Positions 23,907-35,300 of a stretch of 64,000 nt of DNA are shown here, piece by piece. Made by a program: the position numbers and the translations under genes. This DNA is from Myrica gale (taxonomy: Eukaryota; Streptophyta; Magnoliopsida; Fagales; Myricaceae). The notes beneath the pieces were generated by a model, which saw only the letters and a program-made list of their open reading frames with translations, had not been told where the DNA came from and did no database searches. Each line of letters begins with the position of its first letter. The stretch's first letter is position 1. The stretch covers positions 930,001-994,000 of the forward strand of contig OZ005619.1 of the NCBI GenBank assembly GCA_963930655.1, written 5' to 3'.

Positions 23907-25315
23907 TTTTTTTTGAAAAAATACCATTTTATCCTTTAAAAACACGATATAAATTGTGATTGGAAGTTATAATAAAAACAAAAAGAGATATAATTAATGC
24001 ACACGACGAAAAAAGAAAGAATTGCGTAAGGGGTTGGTCATGATGGATTATGATTTGCCATTACTTAAGCATCTTCCAAAGTACTTCTTTTGTGGAAACT
24101 TAATCGATATCTTCCTTAAGCATCACGATTGCATTATTGGGAGTTATCTTAAACTGGAAGAAACTACGGCTATCATTCTTTTACTTTGCCAGCTTTGTCC
24201 TTGTAATCTCAAATTAGTTGGCTATTGGGTATCCGTACACATCATAAATTGTTTATTTTATTCAGGAGTTATCTTGATATATCATTAACCCTATGAAATT
24301 AAATTGTGGTTTTCCATAAAATTTGGCAAAGTACTGTTCAGAAACGTATCCTAAAGAAAAATGGCTGGAAAAAATGAAGAGGGTTAATTAATAATTTGCC
24401 TGTTATTGGTTTGTTTTCATATGTCTAGCTTTGACCCTTGGGAATTTTAATTTTAATTATTCAATTGAGTGGGTGGCCCACGTGAAGACATGTAGTTCAC
24501 AAAATTGATTTTGGTGCATATTTAATGGGGTTACTATATGATAGTTCTCCTAATTGTTCTTTAAGCCATTTTTGTAGCTAGAAAGAAGTATGATTTGTAA
24601 GGTAATTGAAAAGGGGATGGCACTAATTGAGACGAAGCTCAGTGGCAGAAATGTTGGCCATGATCATGACTACTGACTACCTTAGTGCAGGTCAAGCTTT
24701 TTGTCATGGCTATATATATATAAGTAATATATCCGAGAGTTGTATTGAAGTGGAGACGTGTTGGTTTTGTATGCACTAACACGGCACACCAAACCATCAC
24801 GGATCACAAACGGTTCCTGCATAAACCTGATTCTCTACCGTATAAAATGATTAGCGATAATTAATATAAAACCAGAAGGCTCGCAGCCCACAGGAATTTT
24901 TGTTTTGTTTTGATTTTTTTTCCGATTGGTTTGCTGTTGATCTCGTGGTGTATCTGTGGAAGAGGAAGCTCTCGAAGATCACAAGGTGGTCGTTGTTATC
25001 GTTGTTGTTCTCTCTTTTTCTTAAATAGATTGCATTGATGTTCATCCATGTTGTAACGAGCCAGCGATAGATTAAAGATATTCTGTAATTTTCTGTTATT
25101 TTACATTATATAATTTAAAAAAGATAGATATATACAAATTATTATAAATTTATGATACCATTTTATGTGGATATTATTTAAAGATGTAGCTTTTAAAATT
25201 ATATCATATAATTTGAGCAGAAAAATAGGTGCTATCGAGAGTAATAGTCTTATCGGAACAATTTTTCTCTTCCCCTCCTTGTTGGGAGGATTGCTCTGCA
25301 GCTTTGTTCCCCCTC
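23907..25315. other. Spacer without recognisable genes
   Basis: AT-rich. An 88-codon frame at 24022-24288 (+) has no signal, domain or splice context that I can use. Nothing else is evident apart from (TA)n near 24711-24720. Confidence 0.5.
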
Positions 25316-25316
25316 G

Positions 25317-26060
25317 ACGGGCTAAACCATATATGAGTGGTCTGTGACTCTGTCAAGAGTAATAATGGGCTCACTAATGCATTATGGCCTTCAGGGCCAA
25401 TGAGTGACGCAGAAACAGCACCCTCGGTAGTCTGTCCACATGCTGAAGTCAGTGACCAATAATTTGCAGGTCACTTCTCATACTCGTGACACTTTTGCTT
25501 GATAAGCATACCCAATTTTCTATAGCTTTCTTCTGCCTCTGTGGTGTGGAAAAAGATGCGCAGCTGTAGGTACATTTTACGAGTGATTGAGAATTTGAGA
25601 GACAAAGCTTGCTTGGCTAAGGGTCTCTCTCTCTTCGCTGCGTTCGCAAAAGCCCTCTCTCCATCCCGCTCACGTTAGGACGGGCTAAACCATATATGAG
25701 TGGTCTGTCAAGAGTAATAATGGGCTCAATAATGCATTATGGCCTTCAGGGCCAATGAGTGACGCAGAAACAGCACCCTCGGTAGTCTGTCCACATGCTG
25801 AAGTCAGTGACCAATAATTTGCAGGTCACTTCTCATACTCATGACACTTTTGTTCTTTCCTTTTTTTCCTTGATAAGCATACCCAATTTTCTATAGCTTT
25901 CTTCTGCCTCTGTGGTGTGGAAAAAGATGCGCAGCTGTAGGTACATTTTATGAGTGATTGAGAATTTGAGAGACAAAGCTTGCTTGGCTAAGGGACTCTC
26001 TCTCTCTCTCTCTTCGCTGCGTTCGCAAAAGCCCTCTCTCCATCCCGCTCACGTTAGGGC
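25317..26060. repeat. Tandem duplication of about 363-380 bp
   Basis: Unit A (25317-25679) and unit B (25680-26060) are nearly identical, beginning GGGCTAAACCATATATGAG and ending CATCCCGCTCACGTTAGG. Unit B has a short T-rich addition near 25855 and a longer (CT)n near 25990. The units include the 5' end of the retroposon at 25980-26790, so the duplication followed that insertion. Confidence 0.9.
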
Positions 26061-26790
26061 GACGGGTGGAGGTTCCACCTCCTCCGTTTGACCTGCCCTT
26101 GTTTTTTTTTTCTTCTTGCGTTTTCCATGTTTTTCCGTTTATTTTTTGTGACTTTCTTTTCTATTTTGGGGTCTCTTTCTGGTGAGGAACTTGCAGCCAT
26201 CGTCTCCTTTTTGCGATCTCCAGCAGTCTCGCACCACAGTAGTTGCTCTGGCGTCTCCAGATCTACGAAGCCCGGAGATTCCGACCCACCGGTGTCGCAG
26301 CATGTGAGACCACGCGCCCTTTGCAGTGTGCGTGACTCTTGCATGCGAGACACCCAGATAATGTCTGCTTGCTCCTTCACTGTGTTTTACCGGAAACAGC
26401 CTTGGTGTTTCCCTTTTTTGCTTGTGCTGGTGTGGATGAAGCCCTGGGGAAGCGAGATCGAGGTGCTCGTCCCTCCTCTCCTCCAGTGTCTGAAACCGCC
26501 TTCTATGGTGTGTAATAGATCTGATCCGGGTCTCTGGACCCGAGTATGTAGTTTGGGCCTTTGGGCCGGGAAGTTTGTGCCCTTTGGGGCCTGTTGCTTA
26601 GTGGCCTTTAAGGTCTGTCGGTTTGTAGCCCTTTGGGCTTGTTGGTTGATGCCCCTTTGGGCTTTTTTAGATGATGTTATGGGCTTTATGCCTCATGAAT
26701 ATGTATCCGGCCCTTGTGGCTACTCTGTACTCAGCACCTCTTGTAACTGTTCCCCTATGAAATGAAATCCGCTTTTATCTAGAAAAAAAA
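25980..26790 (+). mobile_element. Poly(A) retroposon with 19-bp target-site duplication
   Basis: AGAATTTGAGAGACAAAGC at 25961-25979 recurs with one change at 26791-26809, directly after an A-run (26782-26790). The 811-bp insert starts TTGCTTGGCTAAGG, has a (CT)n tract, then T-rich and GGGCCTTTGGGC-type sequence, and ends ATGAAATGAAATCCGCTTTT before the A-run, like plant LINE 3' ends. No reverse transcriptase is present, so it is non-autonomous or internally deleted. A 225-codon open frame (26088-26765) spans it but has no recognisable domain. Confidence 0.7.
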
Positions 26791-26809
26791 AGAATTTGAG
26801 AGATAAAGC

Positions 26810-27290
26810 GTCAAGATACTAATGGCACAAGTGATTCATATCAAAGGTTATTGAATGAAGTACTTTTGTGTCTTGTCCTTCCAACTCCATTAAGTGCCTC
26901 AAATTCATCAATTCAAAGAATGATATCCAAAAATTTAATTTGTTAAGAATTTTGGAAATCATATATAGCAACAAGTGTTCTAGAAGGAATAATTTCAAAA
27001 TGATTCATATATATAATATTGAAGTAGAGCAATAAATATACATAATTACTTTAGAGACCGACTTAAATGGACTAATAAGGATTTTCTTCCATTTGTTATC
27101 CGAATTCGTCAACGATAATCAGCAATACTGGATGGGCCAAAAGACAATGCCAAATTTCCAGCCAGATGAAGAAGCAAAACCAAATAGCAGGATGTTGAAG
27201 TCGAAGAAATCTTGTCGGGCTGTTGGGCCCTTTGGATGATACTGCAGCCTATACTTCCTTTGTGAACCTGTCAAGCGTCCCAAGTGTTAA
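26810..27290. other. AT-rich spacer
   Basis: No gene, repeat or RNA signal recognised. Confidence 0.5.
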
Positions 27291-28310
27291 TTTTTTTTTT
27301 TTAAGAAAAGGTACACCAACTAACATGCCTGCTGTTGGCAACTCCAGCAGGTCAAGCCTAGTACGGGGTAACACAAAAAACCCAGAGTTCTCAACTTCCC
27401 ATACACACATCCACACAGGTACACAATCTGTCGTAGCCAATTACAACTAGAGAAACACGTAATACAAGAATTACATAAAATTAGCAATAATATCTCAAGT
27501 TAAAATAGTGTCAAGGAAGTTTCATTTCCGAAGAGTTTTCAGATTGCTCAGAGTTGGTTCTGCCCTACAAAAAAGGCTCCCTTAATGACAGCATTTATGT
27601 ACAAGTACACATGCACTAGTCTTCTAAATTTTCTTTGAAATAGTTGTTGGTTCCGCTCCTTTCAGATGAAGTAGATTGTTGAAGACAAAAGCAAAAGCTT
27701 TGCAATGCCCAAATAGGCTTTGAAAATTGACACTCTAAAATAAGGTGGCCAACATCCTCACTTCCACCTTGACAAAGCACACACCTGGAGTGCTGGATAA
27801 TCCCCAAGTCTCGTAGCCTATCTTGTGTGGATATTCTCTCTTTGGTCGCAAGCCAAAGGATGCAAGAGTACCTACGGATATGTCCCTTAAAACCACAACA
27901 GATGGGACTAGTCCACTGCCTGACCAACAGGTTGGAGGGAGTAAAGAGCACTCTTAACTCTTGATTGAGAATATCTCATTAATTGCTGGCTTCGATTTGA
28001 CCAGCCCTATCAGGAATTGGTCTTAGATTAGGAGGAGTTGCATTGACAATGGCTCGCCAGATACCCCACTCGGTCAAGCCCAATCATTGTCCAATATGAT
28101 GTCCTTCACCCTAGTACGCAAATCTCCCTTCAGCAAGAATAGTGAATCTGGAGGTAAGATTAAAAATTGGGCCATGACGGATACCACTCATCAAACCGCA
28201 AGAAGGTAGACCGATGCCACTCATCACAAGTGTTAAAATTGCCACAATCAAAAGCACGATATTTTGACAGGGCCGGGAGGTGGATATGAGGCCCATCACT
28301 GAACAAAAAC
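27291..28310 (-). mobile_element. LINE fragment (3' end of ORF2, zinc-binding domain), decayed
   Basis: A T-run at about 27291-27302 marks a minus-strand poly(A) tail. The frame at 27616-27951 shows the plant LINE zf-RVT domain: WLATKERISTQDRL, RCVLC, then DVGHLILECQFSKPIW. Upstream, 28111-28299 carries FTILAEGRFAY-type sequence that usually precedes it, in another frame and separated by stops. No RNase H domain follows. This is a 5'-truncated, inactive L1-like copy. Confidence 0.8.
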
Positions 28311-28319
28311 CAAGACCCA

Positions 28320-28573
28320 GAAGGGTCGCATGGTTAAAGCTTTAAAGTATAAAGTTCAGGTTTTCTACGTAGAAGAAAGTATTAGGCGTTTATGACTATT
28401 TGGATTCAGGGATTTTATGGTCAGTAGATATACGGACCTTTGGCTCTAAAGATTGCTGTAATAGAATTTATGCCCATATTACTTGTAATCAGCGAGCTTG
28501 TAAGCTCGTATGTACTCAACACTTGTGTATGACCCGTTGTGAATGAAATTCACGTTAGTTTAAAAAAAAAAAC
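28320..28573 (+). mobile_element. Probable LINE 3' end with A-tail
   Basis: Non-coding sequence ending GAATGAAATTCACGTTAGTT followed by a run of A at 28562-28572. T-rich GTAAGCTCGTATG-like text before a TGAAATnnA-tail is the usual look of a plant LINE 3' UTR. No target duplication identified. Confidence 0.45.
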
Positions 28574-28854
28574 ACGCCACGAATTCATCCCATTTGCTTC
28601 AGTTCTTTGAAGAATTTTGCTTGTCGTTATTTTGACTGCAAGTTGTAAGCAAACAGATTTTTGTACATGTTTGTGGTACTTGGTCTGAAAGGAACACACA
28701 AAAGTTGTCCTAGGGAGAAAGGCCCAGGCCCTGCATGCCGCTTTCCTTTGTCTATGGTTCAACTCTTGTTATAGATATAACTACACTTTTCTCTAATTTG
28801 AAGTGTTAAACGTAGCAAAATGCAGGTGAAAACAATCACTGACATACACTCTCC

Positions 28855-29045
28855 AGTGGTCTAGGGATAAGCAGTAGTTGGAAAGATCACCTGGCGAGTT
28901 CAAGATAGTGGGTTCAAGACTTGTCAAGCCCCATTATTTTTTGAAAGGTCCAAAGTTATTAGAATATGCTTTAAGTGGGTCGGAGTGATGACACCACCCA
29001 GCGAGTCCTTTTTTGGCTGAGCAAAAAGAAGGCACTAAGCAAAAT
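28855..29045 (+). mobile_element. Possible tRNA-derived SINE
   Basis: AGTGGTCTAGGGATAAGC resembles a pol III A box and GTGGGTTCAAGACTTG a B box about 40 bp later. The downstream part is non-coding. No clear A-tail or target duplication, so this is tentative. Confidence 0.3.
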
Positions 29046-29264
29046 ATTTGGTAAGTAATGCCAATGGGGCCTTCTGTTGACATCTGACATCTTCCAAACT
29101 TAGCAGAAGAAAAGGAAAATTGGGATTTTTATGTTGGCTCGACTCGAGCATCTAAGGTTTGGGCTAAAGAAGCAATCCAGCAGTACTGCAATAGATTCTG
29201 CAATCTTTAGGAGTAGGCCAAGAAACCGTCCCTCATGATTTGAACAAAAGCGCAGGAGAGTTAT

Positions 29265-29449
29265 CGGGGATGTTTGTTTGCTAAAATTTTGGAGAATATT
29301 TTCGAAATTTTAAGAATCTTTACTTTATTGAGATTTATTGGGGTTTGTGAAAAGTGAAGTGTGTAGGTGTAAAAGTTAAAAATTTTGGAGTTTGTTTGGT
29401 TTGTCCGATTTGTTGAGACCCCAAATATTTGGGGTCTCAAACATGCCCG
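29265..29449. mobile_element. Tourist-like MITE
   Basis: CGGGGATGTTTG at the left and CAAACATGCCCG at the right form terminal inverted repeats (11 of 12 positions). The core has TTTTGTGAAAAGTGAAG-like text shared with the other MITEs here. 185 bp, non-coding. Confidence 0.7.
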
Positions 29450-30555
29450 ATCATCTTGATGTAAAAAGCAGAATTGAAAAAGTATTAATAGATTTGGTGG
29501 CAAATCCTAACCCTCTAATGTTGATTTAAAAATTACAATCATGATTTTGAATCTCTCTAGTCAATCTTTTTTTAAAAGATTTTAGCGGATATTTGAGATG
29601 TGAAATCATTTCTAATACCCAAAGTGTACGTGTACATTAACTTGGCCTCCTTTTTGTGGGCTTTGGCCTTGCAAATATAATTTCAATCGTGCCAAAAAAG
29701 AATTAATAACGAAGCTTTGGTTGGTACATAAGATGATAAGATTAATTCAAAAAAACAAAACGACGACGTTTGGAAAAGCAAATATAATTTTGTTTAAAAT
29801 ATTTTAAAACTTTAGTCCCAGGATTTTAAATTTTAAAAACTAATTTAATGAATTTTAGAGTTTAAGAATTTATTTATTTATTTTTTAAACAAACCATAAA
29901 GATGAAATTTATATTTATTTTAAGGTAAAGATAAATAAAGCGAAGATCAAAGTATCACAGCAAAATTTTATTTTAAATTAGTAGGATGTTCATTGCTTAA
30001 TCTCTAGCTTTATATATATATATTTCAATTTTGGGCTAGATTAGTCCCTGAAATTTTATATATTTATATTTTGCTCATTCAATTTTGGGCTAGATTAGTT
30101 CCTGAAATATTTTTTCACCTATTCACGAGAACCAGAGATAAAGAAATTACAAATTATAAAGAAAATTTTTAAAATTCTCATAATTTTTTTATAAGTATTT
30201 TAAAATTCTCATAAAATACTGAAAAATCTACTTAATGAACTTATTAGCTAAAAAGTATAAATCTTCCTCATCATCCTACGAGGTATTAAACGAAAAATCA
30301 CGTGCGAAGCAGGTCAGCGTAGTCTTCCGTGTACCAAAGTCCTAGACAATGTAGGGTTTAATACTGTCTTTCTCATGCTAGTTCGCTCTCTTTCGCAGAA
30401 GCCGAAAAGCCTCTGCTTTTGCCTTTCGCAAACCCCATAACCCCTACACAACTAACAAAACGAACCGACCGACGTAAGGCACCGTCAGGAGCGGGAAGAA
30501 AGTATAACAACAGCAGAAAATTGAATAGCTCTGTGAAAGTTATTTCGAGCTCCTA
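29450..30555. other. UBP23 upstream region
   Basis: Presumed promoter and leader of the plus-strand deubiquitinase. It includes a direct repeat of TTCAATTTTGGGCTAGATTA at 30024 and 30078 (period 54 bp) and a (TA)n run near 30012. No further gene. Confidence 0.5.
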
Positions 30556-32323
30556 ATGGTTGACAGCTTCATAACTAGTCTGGGATCTGAAATCCAATCG
30601 GATCCTCCATCTGCTTCGGCAAATGGATCCTCCTCTCTGTTTCACAGGAGAATCGAGTTCCACCCCGCGAGAAAGCCTTTCAAGGGCTTCAGTAATGGCG
30701 GCGGCGATTTCAGGCTTGAGACCCTGAACCCCGGAGCCGGTTCGGACCAACTTCGATCGGGGTCAAACTCGGCTCAGTCAGGTTTGGCTGGGAAGAAAGG
30801 AGATGGGTCCGAGTTCTTGGAGAGTGGGTTGGATCCTGAGCTTAGCTTCAGCATTACCGTACGGAGAATTGTAAGTGTTTTAGTGGGTTGTGATTGGTTT
30901 GCCTTGGTTTCAGCTGGTTTTGGAAGGTTTATCTAACTAAGGTTTGATTTTTATTTGTTTTTTTTAGTAGCCTCTGCTCTTCCTTCTTCACTGGGTCTTC
31001 CTCCCTTTGTTTTTTTTTTTTCAATTTCTAGTGCAATTTTGATATTGCTCCAATATTATGGCGTTTGAATTTGGTAATTTCTGATTTTGATGCGTGTTTT
31101 TGTTTCTATTAATGTAAAATATTCATTTTGTAGGTATCATCGAAGTTGCTTAGATGTTATTATTTGTTAACATCTTATGTGTATACATTAAGTTTGATTG
31201 ATTGTTTCAACTTCTCATGTTTGATTTGGGCTTGACGGTTATCCGGTAGCTTAACTGTGGTTTGAATACTTTCAGGGTGCTGGTCTGCAAAATCTTGGAA
31301 ATACATGTTTCCTCAATGCAGTATTGCAGTGTCTAACATATACAGAGCCTTTAGCTGCATATCTGCAAAGCAGCAAGCATCAAAATTCTTGTAAGTGACC
31401 CCCAGCCCCACCTTTCTGTCACAGGCAAATAATATATTTGCAGTTTTATATGTTCTATATCATTTGTAATGTAGATACTTGTGAATGTGGATACCTGCAT
31501 GGTCTAACATGTGCTTTCGTGACAAGTCATGCATAAAGTCATGTTGTTTCATGTTAAAATTACTTTTTCATTTGACGATGTATATTTGATCAGTGGTAAT
31601 AGTTTAGATTCTGCCATAACGAGTAATATTATGTTCTATTACATGAAAAAAAAGTAGGAGTGGATGTTGAATAAATAGCACATTGCAATTTGAAGAGGGT
31701 AAGTGGCTTGTGTGTGTGTGTGGGGGGGGGGGGGGGGTGTGGGACGCTTTTCCATATTAAAGGTCTCGATCTTGAACTTATTGCTTATCTAATCTGATCT
31801 AGATAATTGTGTTCTCAAACATTTGTGTATTAGCTCATCTGTACCGGAAAGTTAGCTGCAGATTAGGATTTTAACCCTCATGAGTTGTTTGATTCTGTAA
31901 AATGAACGTCCTACCATATCTGCTTTTTGTACAACAACTAACTGATCCAAAATAGGCTTTGAAGATCTTTGTCTTGACTCATTATACTTCTTAAAATCTC
32001 TAATAAGTTGATTTTCATAATGCCCATCTTATAAGTCATTATCAAGTTTCTAGATCATAAATAGAAAGGTATTATTGTATTTGTCTATGATATCTTGGAT
32101 CCTACCTAAGGTACTTGTAGTAGTTATTGTATGCCCAGATTCCTTTTAACGAGTCTGTGATGAGAATGCATGAAATTAGACCTTACAGGGTCTTGAATGT
32201 TTTTTTTATAAGTCAGGGTCTTGAATGTTTGTGCTACAATAATAAAGAAAAATTTGTTCTTACATGATCTTTTGCTATTGTATTTATCAATGTGTATCAA
32301 ATTTCTTGTCCGTGTCCGTGTAC

Positions 32324-32374
<51 letters not shown>

Positions 32375-35300
32375 AGAGAGGACATAGTCACATGTCATAT
32401 CTAATTTCATTTTTTGTTACTTGATAAAGGCCATATTGCTGGATTTTGTGTTTTATGCGCCATCCAGAAGCATGTCAGCTGTGCTCTCCAATCAACTGGG
32501 AGAATATTAGCACCAAATGAATTTGTCAGGAACTTGCAATGTATCCTTGAGTTCTTTTATTTATAATTTAGTTGAAATGGATGCATTCAGTATAAGAATT
32601 TTCCATTGGAGATTGGATTCATTTTACATGGAGAAGAAAAAATGGAACCCGTTAGCCAGAAAGGTGGGTGCGGAAAGAAAGAAAGAAAAAAGAGCATTTT
32701 TGTTCCTGGTAATTTATATAAAAATTTATGCAGTTGCAAGAATTGCTTTATTCTTCCTCGGCAATCCCTCTTTTTACTCTTCTTTTGAATAATTTTAAAT
32801 AAAAATCTAACTAATTTTAGTGCTTTGTTCAAAGAGAAAAAAAAGCCTCATATAGTGCTGCAGGTCCAACCTATTAAGTTTCCATTTGTGTTCTCAGATA
32901 TGGTTTTTTCTTTTGTGTGAACTGTGTTGGAATTTTAATCCTTGACCAAAGAAATAGGTATATCAAGGAATTTTCGAAAAGCTAGACAGGAGGATGCACA
33001 TGAGTACATGGTAAACTTGCTGGAATCGATGCATAAATGCTGCTTACCTTCTGGAGTGCCTAGCGAATCCCCCAGTGCCTATGAGAAAAGTTTGGTCCAC
33101 AAGATCTTTGGAGGGCGCCTCAGGAGTCAGGTAGCCTATGCTTGCTACCTTGTAGAATGCATACAAGCGACTAGATGCCTTTCGATCTGGTTTTAGAGTT
33201 TTGTTTTTCAGTTTGTAGGAGTGTTGCAGACAAGCTCGTATTGCTTTGTTAGTTAGAGTTCTTCACATATTTTTTTGTTACTTCTCCAGGTTAAATGCTT
33301 GCAATGTTCTTATTGCTCCAATACCTTTGATCCATTCCTAGATTTGAGTCTTGAAATAGTTAAGGCAGATTCCTTGCATAAAGCACTTGCAAACTTCACT
33401 GCTGCGGAGCAGTTAGATGGAGGAGAAAGGCAATATGAATGCCAACAATGCAAGCAGAAAGTTAGGGCTTTGAAACAGCTCACAGTCCACAAGGCACCAT
33501 ATGTCCTAACAATCCATTTGAAGCGGTTTCATTCTCATGATCCTGGGCAAAAGATTAAAAAGAAAGTTCATTTTGGTCCTACGTTGGACTTGAAACCCTT
33601 TGTCAGTGGTTCCTATGTAAGTGAAACCTTTTTTCATTGCATGTTTCCTTTTCCCTAGGTTTCATTGGAATAACCAATATTAATAATTGGAGTGCGATCT
33701 TTTATTCCTTAATAATTTTTACAAAATCTGATGAACAACTTTTGTTTCGCTTCCGGTGAAGAGTGGGATCGAACAATGAAATACTATTGCTCTAAAGTGC
33801 ACTGAGTTTCAACTAGGAAAATACGGTCCCTCTGAAAAGTATCACAAAGTTAGGAATTGAGACTGTTGGACTAAGCTGGCAGAAACAACTCCAAAACTGC
33901 ACCAACATATTAATATCTGAAAGAATTCGACTAAATCCTTTTTTTCATGTTATCACCTGGAATCTCAGCATCTTCTCCTAATATTTGTTCTTCCGTTCCT
34001 GCTCGGGAACAAGCCATATTGTTTTGGGCCTTTGGGCCTTTATTTGGTTGTGGGCTTTGAGCCCCCATATGTGTTGCAATGGGCTTCTAGTCCATCTCTT
34101 TACTGGTTTAGGTAGACTAGTATTTGTCTGGCTAGATCTTTGTATACTGAGGATATATGTTGTACTGGATTTGTTTCTTTTATACTCTTAAGAGTAATGG
34201 AATATCATTTACAGTTGCCTACGGAAGATTTTTTTTTTTTGGTTTTTAGCAAATGCTTTCTGCTTTTCTCAATTGCCTCAGACAATTTCAACGCTACTTA
34301 ATGAGCATTTTCAAGTTCCAACTTTGAGTGAGAGGCTATTCACATCCTCTCCCGACGTTTTTCTTGTTACATAACGTTTGCCAAACTAAATTTTTAACAC
34401 CAAATAACCCCCAAGGGTTTGGTGTGGTGGTAAGGCTTCGGCTTGGGTTCTAACATGTCCCAAGTTCGAGCCCCAACACCCCCATTATCGCCCTTGACTT
34501 ACCCGCTCCCTGGGTTGTGGGGTCAGTCCAGGGGGCCGGGGTTTGTACTTCAAGGTTGGGCCAAAAGGGTCCGGCTTTGGGGAATTTCCTCGTCATCAAA
34601 AAAGAAAAAAAAAATTAACACCAAAATTTTATCATTACAATTTTTTCTCTCTTTATTTTTTCACAAACTTTTTTCACTTTTTCATTTACTTTTTCACTTT
34701 TTTACTAACTTTTTCATTCTCTCTACCTTTTTACCAACTCCTAAAATTTTACACTAAAATTTTACTTCCCCAAACGCCATGAATAATTAACTAGTATGAC
34801 AATTCCTAGAGACTCATACTTAAATCAACTTGGAGCTGAGATGAAAATAATTGACACCAACTATGATGGTGGACTTTGCATCTAGTGGTACTTTTTCCCT
34901 ATAAGCAAGAGTGATGGCTGCAATCATGGGTTGAAAGTGCCATACTTGCGCTTATGTTGTACACTCCCCCTGCCCCTCGCAGGGCGTTGGGCCACAAAAG
35001 GGAAAAAAGCCTAATAATTGATGAGACCCATTAGGTTGATTGTGAATGGAGATAGGAATGACTCAGCAGGCAGATGCCAGACAATTAGCATTCGTGACAA
35101 TCTGCTTTTTATGGTACTGGATATGGTGCCAACATCAATTTCTTCATAATTGAGTAAATGAAAAAACTGTTTTCTTGAGGAAAACATCTTGGGTTTCCAG
35201 GAGTTGTTAGTCAGTTGGATTGTTATGCATACTATTGACAATTGTTGTTTTGCTTGTGCTGTACATATCTGATGCTACCTTATGTTCTAGTAACTTTCAT

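Noticed and set aside
24022-24288. 88-codon open frame on the plus strand
   Set aside because: No domain, no splice context, AT-rich surroundings and no similarity that I can recall; expected by chance.
32317-32379. Arg-Val repeat protein
   Set aside because: Translation of a GAGAGT microsatellite inside a UBP23 intron.
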